From NCBI GenBank assembly GCA_023014485.1, contig JAJOZX010000088.1:1526001-1590000 (forward strand): a stretch of 64,000 nucleotides of DNA, in the 5' to 3' direction. This DNA comes from Bathynomus jamesi. Its lineage: Eukaryota; Arthropoda; Malacostraca; Isopoda; Cirolanidae. Shown in pieces: positions 1 through 12,596 of this stretch; within the stretch, counting starts at the first letter, position 1; every line of letters begins with the position of its first letter. A program made the translations under genes and the position numbers. Below the pieces are notes generated by a model that saw only the letters and a program-made list of their open reading frames with translations, was not told the origin of the DNA and did no database searches.

Positions 1-1410
1 GTCTAAACCCATGTTGGGAGTCCCCAAGCAGTTTGTAGGAATCCAAATGGTCAACGATCCTATCGGCTTTTATCCCCTCCAATAATTTACCTTCAACCGA
101 AGTGAGACTAATGGGACGATAGTTCCCTGGACTTTCGTGATCCCCTTTCTTAAAGACAGGGGTCACGTTGGCTTCCCTCCAGTCACCAGGCACCTGGCCC
201 GTTTCCAACGATTTGTTGAAGACTGTAGCCAGGTAGGGAGCCACCTCGTCGCGCACCTCCCGCAACACTCTGGGGAGGAACTGGTCTGGCTCAGGAGCCT
301 TAAACGCGCTCAGTTTGTCTATTCTATCGGCAACGACTGTCGCGGTACACCGAACACTATCTAGGCCAGCACCTTCGTGCCTGACGCCTGGCTCGGGAAT
401 GACGCGGGTTTCCTTCCTGGTGAACACTCCCGCAAAGTACTCATTCAGCACATTAGCGATGTCTGCGTCAGAGGTCCACAGAACGCCGCTGGGGTCCTTT
501 AACGGACCTATCATGCTTCTAATGGGCTTTCTATTATTAACATAACTGAAGAACTCCTTAGGATTCCCCTTGCAGAGGTTTGCCACCCGCAGTTCTTCGT
601 TACGTTTCGCTAGCCTAACCTTCGCCTTCACTTCTCTGCACAGCCGGACATACGACTAAGTGTTCTCATGGGAACGACTGGCCTTCGCCCTCCTATACGC
701 AGCTTTCTTATTTCGGATAGCCGAAGCGATGTCACGACTGAACCACTTTGGCTGCGTTGAAGCAGGGGTGACCGGTTTTGAGGGTATGGCAGCAGACTGC
801 AGCACAATAAACTCGTCCCGGAATGCACTTCATATTTTCTCAACATCGCCACCGACCTCTAACCCCATCTCACCTACGCTATCCCGGAGCCCAACAAAGT
901 CCGCCCGCCGTAGATCGAGCTTACTGCCTCTAGAGTTACTACGCTTCACCCGAGGGACGCAGACACAGAACCCAATCAGACCGTGATCACTCCCGCCCAA
1001 CGATTCGTCAACGGTGAGGCCAGTGACGAGGTTGTCTTCGGTCGTGAATACTAAGTCTAGAATGCTTTCGCCTCGTGTAGGCCCATTGACTCACTGAGTC
1101 AGGAAGTTCTCATCAGCAAAGTCAACTAGCCTCCTCCCTTCGGCATCAGCAGTCCTGTCTTCCCACTTTATGCCGCAACAGTTGAAGTCTCCTAAAACTA
1201 CACACACCCTGTCCCCTAGCAGGCTACGGAGTTCGGTGTACAGGGCTGTATCCTCCTCGAAGAGGAGATGCGGAGGTCTGTACACCAAGATTAACCTATA
1301 GTTCGTCCCTCCCACGTTCAGATCGACGCCAAGCAGCTCGTTCCGATCGGAACTGGCAGTCAACCGGACTCAACGTGTCCCTCACGTATATTAGTACTCC
1401 TCCCCCCTCC
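1..1410 (-). pseudogene. CR1/L2-group non-LTR retrotransposon, endonuclease-RT fragment
   Basis: Read on the minus strand this is the 5' part of an ORF2. It starts with an endonuclease whose landmarks are GGGVLIYVRD, LVYRPPH, LGDFN and SDHGLIGF. A linker follows with AYRRAKA and EFFSYVNNRKPI, and then the start of reverse transcriptase (KGDHESPGNYRPISLTS). The RT palm and 3' end lie outside the window. At least one frameshift near 1345 and in-frame stops near 1090, 870 and 655 break it. The 5' end stops at the (GA)n tract at 1419, so the copy is truncated there or the tract expanded at the break. It resembles the element at 6961-9660 in domain order but is much more GC-rich, so it is a different subfamily. 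The family call is confident and the exact clade is not. Confidence 0.85.
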
Positions 1411-1412
1411 CC

Positions 1413-1418
<6 letters not shown>

Positions 1419-1478
<60 letters not shown>
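1419..1478. repeat. (GA)n microsatellite
   Basis: Pure GA repeat of about 30 units at the 5' edge of the CR1-like fragment. A shorter (CA)n tract follows at 1534-1557. Confidence 0.95.
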
Positions 1479-1480
<2 letters not shown>

Positions 1481-1557
1481 AAACTGAAAGTCTGAAATAA
1501 TGCAAGTAAGTTCACTTTCATTTAAAGATGAGTACACACACACACACACACACACAC

Positions 1558-3170
1558 GGTGATATTTGTTTAAAGAAATCATTCACGAAAGGAGAAAAGA
1601 TAATGGATATTTTATTTATTACATTTATGAATAACTTAATATCAGTTATTCATCATTTCCTCATTCAATTCGCCATCACATCAATCACGATCTTTAGAAT
1701 TTTTAATACATAAATTTCCTTTAAATGCCCGAAAACGTGAGTTGTTTGCGCGTGAGTAAGAATCCAGTCGTCATCTTCCAGCTCTCCTGAGACTCTGGAT
1801 CATCGATAGTAGACTGGAGTATGATCCAGTGACAGAGCAAAAATAAAAGCATATGGAATTTGTGGATGTTAAGAATAAAACTTAGAGTAAAAGAGCAAAC
1901 ATAGAGAGAGAAAGATATAGAGAAGAAAGGGAAAATGGTAGAGAAAAAGAGGACATCAGATATAAACACACACACACACACCACACACACACACACACAC
2001 ACGAGGAATGAGAATGAAAAAATTAAAATGGGAAGTTGTGGTCGTTGAAATAGCGTGCGAGTTGGTACTTTTCATTCAGTTTCCTTATGAGGTAATATAT
2101 CACCATTCGTGTAAGACATTTAAAATTACAGTTATAAAACGCTAAACATCATTTTTATTCATAACACTCATAGACTGACTTTGGGTACCATTTGTAGATA
2201 TTAAAGAGGGATGGCTCTCTCACTATTTTGATACAGTAGAATTCGCTGATAACGAGGGGTTACGTTCCAAGTGACTCCGTGATATCGCAGTCCGTGTTAT
2301 CTAATGTTCAAGATTTTATAGGAAAGGTAGGTTAGGTTCCAAAGACCACAAAATCTACGACCTTTACCTGAAATATCAGACATGGGCATCCGGCTTGAGG
2401 TTTGCTCTTTTAGCTTAAAAATACCGCATTAGTTGCATCTTGGCCGGCCACAGTAATCAAAAATAACCCTCAACAATTTTTTGCTGTGTTATTCGCGTAC
2501 CGAGTTATCAGACGCAGCGTTATCAAAGTATTGTATTGTATATATTGTAGGAATAAATTAATTTAACGGAACTTGTGTTGTAGTTTTTACTTTAATTTTT
2601 GATTCATTTATTAAGATATTCAGACGCTTTGGTTACGTGGCCTTTACAAATTTGAGTAGCGTTTCGATAAAAAATAGAAAACCATGTAAAATTGTTTAGT
2701 TTACTACGCGCCTAATTTTATAATGATGGCTCTGATCTGCACGTTGGAGTGCAAACTGTTGCTTTTCGTTTTAGGTGCAGTAGATTTATGCTAGTGGGAA
2801 ATCTGTTGGGTTTCAGCTGCTTTTCTGGGATCAGCCAAATCTTGTAGTTCATCAAGATTGTGTGGTGTGAAGATTTATTATTATTATTTTTTTTTTGTAA
2901 ATGTAACTGTCCAGTGTTGCAATGAAACCACATCATTAATATTGAGGGTTGTTAAGTTATTCACCTGAATCTGCTTATTTTGTGCTTTTTATTATTCTTA
3001 CTTTCTGTGGTTTTAGAATGAAGTTGCTTTGTAGCGAATTTTAAGTGGACATCAATTTTCGGTGCTACTATAGTATGCGGTCTACCTACGATTCGGCGGT
3101 CTACCTTATAATTATAGCTTTTTATCTTCTTTAATAATTGTTTGTTTATATCTCAATGTCAATCGTCCGT
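1558..3170. other. No gene recognised; microsatellite and possible MITE
   Basis: AT-rich DNA with a (CA)n tract at 1966-2002. Bases 2226-2515 hold a stretch with weakly inverted ends: CAGTAGAATTCGCTGATAACG on the left and a related TGATAACGCTG motif on the reverse strand at the right. This could be a decayed pogo/Tigger-type MITE. I see no coding sequence. Confidence 0.5.
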
Positions 3171-3172
3171 GA

Positions 3173-3244
3173 CGATTGGTTAGGTTTAGTCATGATATTT
3201 TCGTTAGTTTTAACGAAAATATCATGACTAAACCTAACCAATCG
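3173..3244. repeat. Perfect 33-nt palindrome with TTAGGT core
   Basis: Left arm 3173-3205 is exactly complementary to 3212-3244, with a 6-nt loop. The arm contains CGATTGGTTAGGTTTAGTC and ATATTTTCGTT, which recur at 3535, 26736 and 46390, so it belongs to a dispersed foldback family. Confidence 0.9.
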
Positions 3245-3408
3245 GAGGTAGACTGCAGAGTGCATGCTATAGAGTATAGAGCACCTAATTTTCTTTCATG
3301 AAAAAACGAACTTAATGGCTATTATAGTGCAAAAACCATTACAAATGTTCCTTCGATTTCAGACATTAATATAGATAAATGTGGCACCTGCATGCAAAAG
3401 GAAAATTC

Positions 3409-3632
3409 GGATCACCTGAAGATCAGGGCCCCCAGTCTTCGTTAGTTAGCATTAAAGGCTAACTAACCTTATAAGGCTAACTAACGAAAATATCACAACT
3501 TAACCTAACCAGTCGTTAGGTCAACTGTACGCCCTTGACGATTGGTTAGGTTAAGTCGTGATATTTTCGTTAGTTAGCTTTATAAGGCTAACTAACGAAG
3601 GCTGGGGGCCCTGACTTTCAGATGATCTGAAA
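3409..3632. repeat. Foldback element, ~100-nt inverted arms
   Basis: The left arm (about 3409-3514) is inverted at about 3530-3632. Both arms contain CAGGGCCCCCAG, TTCGTTAGTTAGC and the GATTGGTTAGGTTAAGTCGTGATATTTTC core. The left arm has an extra duplicated TAAGGCTAACTAAC unit. This is probably a non-autonomous foldback transposon or a two-copy inverted insertion. No coding capacity. Confidence 0.8.
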
Positions 3633-3843
3633 ATGCTTTCGGCAACTCAAAGATCCCAAATTGGGGTTTTATGCCAGGGAAAGTCGCGATCTTTAAAAAC
3701 ACTGCACAAAATTTAAAATTTTAAACATTAATCGCTATTGCAGTTAAAATACAGGCATTCAACATACCTTATCTGAGTTCTAACTTGATGAAAATTGAAC
3801 CAGAAATAGAAATTTAAAAAAATTATAACTGTTGGTGGGTAAA

Positions 3844-5790
3844 TTAGACTATGAGGAGTGGAATGGCTGAAGAATTATGATTGAATGCGGGTTGAATTTT
3901 TTTGATATACAGGAATTCTAAAATTCTAACGTAGAAAGGCGATGAATGAGCAGCTAAAATTTTTAAAAATTCATTAAAATTAATGTTGTGACGGCAAAGA
4001 ATGGTATGATCTTGTACTATCGGTGAATTTTCCGTCTTAGTCATCTCGGTCGTGCGGCTGATTTCTTTACAGGAGCAGATTCTCACCTTTAGCAGTCTGG
4101 TGGTAGAGTCAATATATGTTTCTCGCTAACAGCGAGGACAAGTAAACTTGTAGACAACACCAGACTGCCTTAACAAAGGAATACACTCTTTCAGTCGGAA
4201 GAGAGAACTCAGTGTAAACATATATTTTAATACACGCTTAAATTCTAAGGCAGAGAAACTTTGGCGTAGAAAATGCGTGAGTTGTCTTTTCAAGGAAATA
4301 CTGTATTAAGATATCCCAAATGCGGGAGATAAATGCATGTTATATCTTTGAGGACAGTAAGTATAGGGAGTTTAGGTCGATAAATAGAGAACATGACTTC
4401 AGAAACTTGGCTGTAAAACACAGATATGAGATAACCGTTTTTATAGAGGTAATCTTTTGGGTAGACCATCTCTTAGTGAAAACCTTAATAGAATGAAGCC
4501 AGGTGAGTGGCACGGTAAACGAAGATGCGAATGGAATTCATTTTAAACAAATATAGGCAAAACCTATAAAAGTTAGTACCCAGTACCGTAAAGGTTTACC
4601 TCCTATAAACCGAAGTGCAACTTTTACTAACGCTAGATATTTTAACATCCAGAAAGGGCAAAGTGTTTTTTATTTGTTTCATGTCTCCATTGTAAATTTT
4701 ATGTTAGGATGCAGGGAATCAATGAACTCAAAGTCATTCAGCACTCCCTTGTTCCTCAGAGAGCTATTGTATCATCGACATACCTTCTATAGTACTTAGG
4801 ACGAAATTGCAGAGGACAGTTTTTCATAATGATTTTTTTTTTGAAGATATACCATGAAAATATTAGCCAGAGACGGGCCAAGCGGAGATCCCATAGCAAT
4901 CTCATCAGTCTGAAAATATAATTGATTATTGAAAGTTAAATACGAGTCTAACGTAGAAAGTTCCAATAAATTGCTAAAAAGCGGCCTTAGCAAAGCCGTG
5001 AAAGGTTGTATTAGGTTTAAAAAAGATATTTAATATGATAACTATAGTTAAGTCTCTTTGTAATGGGATGCTGGTAAAGAAAGAGGTGACATCACAGCTA
5101 ACTATAAGAAAAACATTCTGATTAACTATTTCTTTTGCAAAATGATAAAGAGTTCCTTAATGAAAACTGGCCAATGGAAAGGTGAGAAATCAAAGGAGCC
5201 AAAAATTTTGCAACCTATACCTAGCCATGATGCATGCAGCCAAAGTAGGGCGAAGAGGAACATTTAACTTACATTATCTTTGGTAGACCGTATAAGGAAC
5301 CAAGATTGGATGCAGTGACTTAGAAGACTGTTGTACGCGTTCTTATCGAGTTTACCCGATTCTTTCACTTGACGTTAAAACCTATTAATTTTGCATTGTA
5401 CTTTAAAAATTATTTTTAAAGGAGACTCAAGATTCATTTTAAATTTGCGCGCATCTGAAAGAATTGAATTAAATTTTTTCAATGTAATCATTCCGGTTCA
5501 AAATAACTACACCTCTTTCCTTGTCAGAGCGTGAACTTACGATTAGCCAGAGCTTTTAAAGTTGGTACACCATCTGTCGTGAAGAAGGAAAATAAAGCGA
5601 TAACGTTTGATACCTTGCCAAGAAATTCTTGAGCTAAAAACATAGTTCGATTCTTAAGTAAATTAAAATCGCCTGCAAGGGGGATACAATTGGCATCAGA
5701 CAAAAGTTTTTCAGTTCTAAATAAAATCTATAAAAATTAGGCTTGAAGGGCATGCCAAAATTCATACCGAAAAAGAGTAAAAACGTTTCA
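3844..5790 (-). pseudogene. Penelope-like retroelement (RT plus GIY-YIG), decayed
   Basis: The minus-strand frames give the typical Penelope order. An N-terminal region near 5500 reads KGRG/VVILNRNDYIEK-like across frames. RT fingers and palm follow: FNNQLYFQTDEIAMGSPLGP near 4870-4940, then RRYVDDTIA with the YVDD catalytic box at 4771-4782, then a FLDV motif near 4640. The C-terminal GIY-YIG endonuclease lies at about 3844-4160 (VVYKFTCPRC, YIDSTTRLLKVRI, ending IKKIQPAFNHN and IPLLIV). Frames change many times and stops are common, so it cannot be expressed. The 5' side abuts the palindromic leader at 5797-5955, as expected of a Penelope pLTR. Confidence in the family is high because RT and GIY-YIG occur in the right order. 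Confidence 0.88.
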
Positions 5791-5796
5791 CGTATA

Positions 5797-5955
5797 TAAG
5801 CAAGGAACCACAAGGAAAAGGAAAATAAAACACAAAGTCCGAGCGCTTTCGCGATATATTCACATCTTCAGGGACAAGGGAGAGAGATGTGAATATATCA
5901 CGAAAGCGCTCGGACTTCGTGTTTTATTTTCCTTTTTCCTGTGGTTCCTTGCTTA
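5797..5955 (-). repeat. Penelope pLTR-type inverted repeat with hammerhead-like core
   Basis: Arms 5797-5867 and 5885-5955 are inverted copies about 71 nt long with only a few mismatches. On the minus strand, 5871-5845 reads CTGAAGA, a short GTGA/TCGC stem, then GAAA. This matches the two conserved boxes of a hammerhead ribozyme core (CUGANGA and GAAA). Penelope-like elements are known to carry such ribozymes in their terminal repeats, and this one lies directly upstream of a Penelope ORF. The right arm has lost the CUGA box. Self-cleavage is inferred. Confidence 0.6.
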
Positions 5956-5998
5956 TTAAAAAGATCACGTGCTGTTTGTAAATTGTATATATATATAT

Positions 5999-6214
5999 AT
6001 TAATGGTTACTTTTTTATATGTTAATTTAATTACTGTTCTAATTATTTTCGGAACACAAAACCGCGGCCATTTGCTACTCAAAAGAGCGTCACGCTCTTT
6101 TGAGTAGCAAATGGCCGCGGTTTTGAAAAATGAACACAGTGCTTTCCTAAAAAACATTTATTAATTTAGAATTTTTAATTTACGGTTGGGGCTTTTGATT
6201 TATTGTTAATTTAA

Positions 6215-6268
<54 letters not shown>

Positions 6269-6522
6269 CGAATGATCAGCATTACGTTATTCGGTCTTTG
6301 TTTTACATAATTTTGCACTAAAGTTTATTACATTTTATGCGAACAACAAAAGGAAAGAACCTGAAACCTCAGCAAGTAAGTGCCCCGCGAAAATAGCACT
6401 CAACCCAAACTGTTACACTTTCTCCTTTTGGTTAAAAGAAAAGGTCGTACTGTAAGCTTTTACATGATTGGTTACCTTTTGAAAAGCCCAAATTCCCTCT
6501 CTCGTCTTTGTTTTGAAATAAT
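5999..6522. repeat. Dispersed repeat, copy 1, with internal (AG)n and palindrome
   Basis: This collinear stretch is shared with 12050-12596. Shared landmarks are TAATGGTTACTT, ATGTTAATTTAATTACT, CGCCATTTGC-like, ATGAACACA, TTTGATTTATTGTTAATTTAA, an (AG)n tract (6220-6265 here), TTGTTTTA-ATAATTTTGC, ACAACAAAAGGAAAGAA, GTAAGCTTTTACATGATTGG and CTCTCTCGTCTTTGTTT. It is probably a non-coding mobile element or satellite-like unit. It contains the palindrome 6057-6125, which the sister copy lacks. Confidence 0.8.
6057..6125. repeat. Perfect 34-nt palindrome with a 1-nt centre
   Basis: Arm 6057-6090 is exactly complementary to 6092-6125. The matching place in the sister repeat (near 12120-12165) has only a diverged single arm, so the palindrome is specific to this copy. 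Confidence 0.95.
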
Positions 6523-6960
6523 AGTTATAGTAAAATGGGAAAATAAAAGAGAAAATGGTTGGACATCAATCTTTTATTATAATACGAGAATCAAAATGCA
6601 ATTTCAAATGTGCATGTCACGCACAATATTTCAATCATCTGAAAATATGTAACCAAGCATGACCAACACGAGTAAGGCCCATTTTACAAATACAGTATCT
6701 ATTTTTATGGGGTAGGAAGGAACCTGTTCTTTTTTACCTCCCCCCTTTTTTTTTTATCCCTTTTGACTATATACATAGAGGGGCCTATGCGACGGTAGGC
6801 CCACTATAATACGTGGAGTAAAATAGAGTGAAATGTTATAGGGTCATCAATTGAGCCTTTCAACACAATAAACAATATTAAATAAAGGAGATAGAAATGA
6901 CTGTGGTTTTCGTTTCATTAGGAAAAATGAATTACTGTATTTGATCACAGTGATTAACAA
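6523..6960. other. No gene recognised
   Basis: AT-rich spacer with a poly-T run near 6749-6758. It lies just 5' of the CR1-like element and may include its 5' untranslated region. Confidence 0.5.
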
Positions 6961-9660
6961 TTGTTTATATGGAAAATGTGCATTACTACTAATGATAGGT
7001 TACATAAGATTGGTGGCGTCGTTTTGTTGTACATTCGTAATTCCCTTAGGGCTATCGAGGTTAAGATAGATCTTCCGGCAGCAATTAATGCGATATGCGT
7101 TGAAGTTAGGGCGCGTAGTATTAGCTTTAATTTCGTTGTTGTTTATAGACCTCCAGTTCAACCCCTCGATACCGATACTAGATTTTACACACTTCTTAGT
7201 AACTTTATTAATAATCGGGAGAGTATAGTTGTCGGAGACTTTAACTACCCTAACGTTAATTACGAGACTTTTACTGGTAATGATGAGGGTTTGAGACTGA
7301 TTGGGTTTATGGAAGATAATTTTTTACGACAGATGGTTACCGAACCAACGCGGGTGACAATATTTTAGACGTGGTGATGACAACGACGAAAATATAGTCG
7401 AAGGTTTAGAAGTAGGTGAGAGTTTGGGATGTAGTGATCACCAAATTATTAGGTTTAAGCTATTGATAGAAAACAGTAAGGATAGTAACGAAATAGAAGT
7501 CCCTGATTTTCGTAGGGCTAATTTTGAAAGTTTTGCGGATAGGATGAGAGTAGTGGACTGGGATCATTTTTGGGTGATGACGCAAATTTTCATTGGGAGG
7601 CGTTTAAAGAAAGTTTTTTGAATATCGAAAAGGAGTTTATTCCGCGTAGGCCCAAGCGGTGGACTAGGGGAATAGGCGCGTTCATAAACGAGCGTAACAA
7701 TGTGTATAGACTTAATAAGCGCAATGGCACGGTAGCTAACTTTAATAGATATATCGAGCTTAGACGTCAGGTTAAAAGATCTGTTAGGAATGCTAAGCGT
7801 AATTTTGAGATACTGGTAGCTGTGGATAGTAAACATAATCCGGAAAAGTTATTTGACTACGTTAATAATCGTAAGTCGATAAAAGATAACATAGGCCCTC
7901 TAGTGGACGCTAACGGCGCTTTGGCTTCCGACACTCAGGCGATGGCGGGTATTTTTAACAACTTTTTTGCGACAGTTTTTACCGTAGAAGACGTAAATAA
8001 TGTCCCCGACGTGGACGATATCGTTCCATTTAGTAGCGAGACTATTTTGGATGAAATAACTGTTTACGAGGGTGAGATTGCGCATTATATCAATAAGCTA
8101 AAAGTTAGCAAAGCTCCAGGCCCTAACGCACTTTATCCTAGACATCTGAGAGATTTGAAAGACATTATCGTAGGCCCCTTAACAAAAATTTTTAATGAGT
8201 CACTGGAAGCGGGAATTATTCCTGAAGACTTCAAATTAACTAACGTTACGCCTATTTTTTGAAAAGGCGACCGCACGCTAGCTAGCAATTATAGGCCTAT
8301 TAGCTTAACGTCAATTGTCGGTAACTTTTGGAATCCGTAGTTAGGGATCGTATCGTCGATCACTTAGAAAGTCGCGATTTGATTAATAGTAGTCAGCATG
8401 AGTTTCGACGCCATAAATCTTGTTTAACTAATTTGTTAGAGGTTTATAACGAAATAGTGCGCGAATGCGATAGGCATAGAGCGGCTGACGTTATTTATTT
8501 AGACTTTAAAAAAGCGTTCGATACAGTCCCGCACAGAAGATTGATTGCGAAGGTTAAAGCGCACGGTATACGCAGTCAGGTAGCTAATTGATTAGAGGAA
8601 TGGCTTCGTGCCAGGAAACAGAGGGTCGTTGTTAATGGTAGGGAATCGGGGTGGTTGGATGCAGGTAGCGGTGTCCTTCAGGGTCCAGTGTTAGGCCCAT
8701 TGCTATTCGTAATCTACATTAACGACATAGATGTAGGCTTGACCAGTAACGTGTCAAAATTCGCGGACGATACGAAACTAGGCGGTAAAGTTCTTAACGT
8801 GGACGATAGAAATAGGCTCCAAGACGATGTAAATAGGATCATGGAGTAGACGAATAAGTGACAGATGCAATTTAACGTAGAAAAATGTAAAGTTTTGCAT
8901 ATAGGATCTCGTAACAATAATTACACGTACAGGATGGATGATAAACAGTTAGCGAGCATTGACGAGGAAGTAGATTTAGGCGTACGCGTATCTAAGGATT
9001 TAAAAGTTAGGAACCAGTGCCTGGAGTCTTGCTCAAAAGCTAATAGGATGTTAGGATTCATAGCGCGTAATTTCGAATTTAAATCGAAGATTATAATATT
9101 GTCCCTTCACAAGTCCCTAGTCAGGCCTCACTTAGAATATGCCGTTCAGTTTTGGTACCCGTATTTGCGTGAGGATATTGCTACGAAACTAATTCCGTCA
9201 CTACGCAACAAGTCTTACCAAGATAGAATTAGAGAGTTAGACTTGCATTCACTCGAAACTAAGAAATTAAGGGGGGAGCTTATTGAAGTTTTCAAAATCG
9301 TTAAAAAATCGATAACGTAAATTTTGGCAAACTGTTCACTTTTGATAATAGCAATACTCGTAATAACGGATTTAAATTACGTGGCAGACGTTTCATTACT
9401 AACATCGCTAAAAACATTTTTACGTTTAAAGTAATTGATAAATGGAATAATCTTCCTGCGTCCGTCGTGAACTCTACCAGCGTTAATATGTTTAAGAACC
9501 GTTTAGATAGGCATTTTAAAAATATTAACGTTAAAATAATAAAACAATTAGTAACAGGAGCTCTGTGGTTAATGGTCGAGGACGAGTCTGTTGACGATTA
9601 ATGCCAGCTTGTGATATGCCAGCGTTTGATATGCCAGCAATAAAATTATTAAAAAAACAA
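6961..9660 (+). pseudogene. CR1/L2-group non-LTR retrotransposon ORF2, near full length
   Basis: The endonuclease occupies 6961-7470 (VVYRPPV, VVGDFNYP, then GCSDHQII after a frameshift near 7366). The linker ends LFDYVNNRKSIKDN. RT follows: KVSKAPGPNALYPRHL, NYRPISLTS, YLDFKKAFDTVPHRRL at about 8495-8540, GVLQGPVLGPLLFVIYIND, and the catalytic FADDTKL at 8760-8780. The thumb and C-terminus continue through HLEYAVQFWYP and, in another frame, FKNRLDRHF to about 9560. Breaks: frameshifts near 7366, 7570 and 8325; in-frame stops at 8260, 8589 and 8847; a frame change near 9315. Catalytic residues remain visible. A short 3' UTR follows. Confidence 0.88.
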
Positions 9661-11775
9661 AAATTAGACTAACACGAACTTAGATGTAGCTCGTAGCGTG
9701 AACTAACCCACGTTTTGTTAGACTCTTCATACTTTTTTTTCTTTACTTATCCTCTCTTTACTTGCATGTCTGTAGTTTGCATGGTATGACACTGTTTTTT
9801 TGAGTTAAGACTGTGTTTGCATGGTTTGTAAGCGTTCTTATTTTACTTCTTTTCATCTTTCACCCCTTTCCTATTCTCTTCGACTATTTTTCCGACTTGT
9901 CGGCATTGGCCGGCGGATGATAATGATGAGTCTTTCTCTTTTTCTGAATGAATGTTAACCCACGAATGATAGGTTTTGCTACTTACTTAAGCCCCTATTC
10001 TCTTCTTTTAACCCCCTACTCTCTTCTTTCTCTCGGGCTAACCTTAGAGTAGATCTTAGGGTTTTTGTTAGCCTTAGCTTCTGTAGATCTGCAGATTACA
10101 ATATTAGAATGAAATGATTCTTGACAAAGAATGATTTTTATACAATATAAGAGTTAGAGGATCCAATGGTGTTAAAAGCAATAACTGAGGTAATGACAAT
10201 ACGGTATTGGTACAGTAATGAATTAGGTCGCCCTAACTGCGGTCGTAAATGCGAGAGTTAGATTGAACGGTATTAAGGCCACTTTGAAGAGAGCTTATTC
10301 GGTTAGGCTGAGAGTATATTGAGTTTGTAGGTTACGCAAAACCGTTTGGCACGATGAAAGAAAAGCTCAGTAGGCCTAATAGGTTTATGGCCTATGTGAG
10401 GTTTACAGACCTGGGTTTCGATGAAGGTAACTCTAAAGACGGAAGGGCCTACGCCGGTTTGGTTGATGAAAAACTTGTTGAAAATAAATGAAGATTCGCA
10501 GGTCGAAATGGATGAATGTTCAGTGAAGCAAAGGCCGGACGGATGACGCAGGTTGATCTTGTAGAAGTAATGTTGCTTCCGAGGGTATGGAATATGGTAG
10601 GCCTCAACGGAGATGATTAAGCTGCGTTTCGTGGTCGGCTGACAGGCTGACTGAGATGAAGTGGAGTAACATGACGAAGGTTGGAGATGAAGAGCGAGTG
10701 CCGAGTGAGGCCTGAGCAAAGAGCAAAATGAGAACGACTTGAAGTGGACTCACGCTTATATAGGTTCCGATGACGCATAGTCTTCACGGGCATTTTGGAA
10801 ACAAAGTAAAATTTGCTTTTCTCTATGAGGTTATTCTTGCCCACGTGTTTGGATTTTATGGCCTTGTTTACTTCTACAAGCCATGTGAGAGAGGCGAGGA
10901 AAAGGAATTTTCAGTTATGCTCCTACATACACAATACTCAATTTTATAACTTTGTAATCAACGATCAAATTAACAAATCATTAAATAATCATATTAATTC
11001 TATTTAATTAACAAATAATAAAAAACAATCATATTAAATTCCGTTCACCACACTTACCCTCCCAACTGTTTCAAATAATAATGTTCAATTCAAAAACAAA
11101 AGTAGGCTAAGCAAATTTTAATCGTGTGCTTAACTTTATATATACGAAAAAACAGTTCTCGCCAAAGAAAATGGTCGAAACATATGACTTATAAAAGCCG
11201 ATTAGGGAATGCTTATATTCAGAACTTCTATTTTTCTTAACAGTACCTTAATATTAAAAATGTAAATGAACTATCTCATTTTCTAGACACATTAAGATCT
11301 ATAAATCCATGCTGGGAATAGATTTCCATAAAGGCTACAACTTAAAATTAACAAAAACTAAGCTTTGTAATACACAACCGAAGCTCTGAATAAATTTATA
11401 ATGAAACAAACATTTGTTTACAATTCAGAATTCTCTTATTAATAAGATCCATAAACAGATTTATTAACTGGAATTTACTTTTAAACGAAACACATTTTAA
11501 ATCAAAATTAATTAAATTAACGTCAAATGAAACACCTGTATAAATTTTGGAGATTATCTTCAGTGTGCCATATAAAAGATTTTGTACACTGATCAGTATT
11601 CACATATTAAGGTAGTTTAATACAAATTTTAAGACATAATACAAACCTATTTAAAAGTATACTATTCATTTTATATAGAAATATAAAAAAAAGACGTGAC
11701 ATGAGAAAGCCAAAATGAGATTCCCTCCTGACTAATTATATAAAAAGTTACTTAAAAATTCCTCTCTCTCTCTCT

Positions 11776-11817
<42 letters not shown>

Positions 11818-12049
11818 CCTCTCTCTCACAAAAAAAAAATGGTCGTATTGGGATTTTTGGGGTAATTGGAGTGGATCTGGGAGGAGGGAAAGAAGAAAGA
11901 AAGAAAACGAACCATTACATAAGCGAGGCTGAAATTGGGAATTGTCTCAAAATTGAGAGTCCAAACCAATCCATGATAATTTAAATAAAGAGTGCGTAGG
12001 TTGTATTAAATTCATAAAGAATTTAACAAAAGAAGCGCTGCCACCATTA
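9661..12049. other. No gene recognised; (CT)n tract
   Basis: The first few hundred bases may be CR1 3' UTR. Bases 10200-10850 are less AT-rich and have open minus-strand frames of up to 138 codons (10303-10719), but no motif, domain or repeat partner that I recognise. Imperfect (CT)n occupies 11761-11827. The rest is AT-rich. Confidence 0.5.
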
Positions 12050-12253
12050 ATATAATGGTTACTTCTTTTATATGTTAATTTAATTACTATTCTAATTATT
12101 TTTGGGTATTTCTATATGAAAACAACCGCCATTTGCGACTAAAAACAGTGTGGCCGAAGAAAAGAATGAACACACCGCTTTCCTAAATTACGTTTATTAA
12201 TTTAGACATTTTAATTTACGGGTAGGACTTTTGATTTATTGTTAATTTAATCT

Positions 12254-12321
<68 letters not shown>

Positions 12322-12596
12322 ATACAAGTGGAATGGACTTACATGATCGGTATTACGTTATCCGGCCTTTGTTTTATATAATTTTGCTCTAAAATTTATC
12401 ACATCTTATGCCTACAACAAAAGGAAAGAATCCAAAACCTCGGTAAAAACACACCATGCGAGAAAGCCACTCACCTCAAACTGTTATATATATTATCCTA
12501 TTGGTTAAAAGGAAAAGCCGTATTGTAAGCTTTTACATGATTGGTTACTTTTTAAAACGCCCAAATTCTCTCTCTCGTCTTTGTTTCGAAATAAAC
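12050..12596. repeat. Dispersed repeat, copy 2, with internal (AG)n
   Basis: Sister of 5999-6522 in the same order, with (AG)n at 12257-12317. It lacks the perfect palindrome of copy 1. AT-rich sequence continues to the RTE element. Confidence 0.8.

Noticed and set aside
1391..1582. Open frames across (GA)n and (CA)n encoding SLSLSL or HTHTHT
   Set aside because: Translation of microsatellites only.
2226..2515. pogo/Tigger-type MITE
   Set aside because: Inverted ends are too weak to define boundaries; mentioned only as a possibility.
10303..10719. 138-codon minus-strand frame
   Set aside because: No motif, no repeat partner and no codon or context support; left as unassigned DNA.
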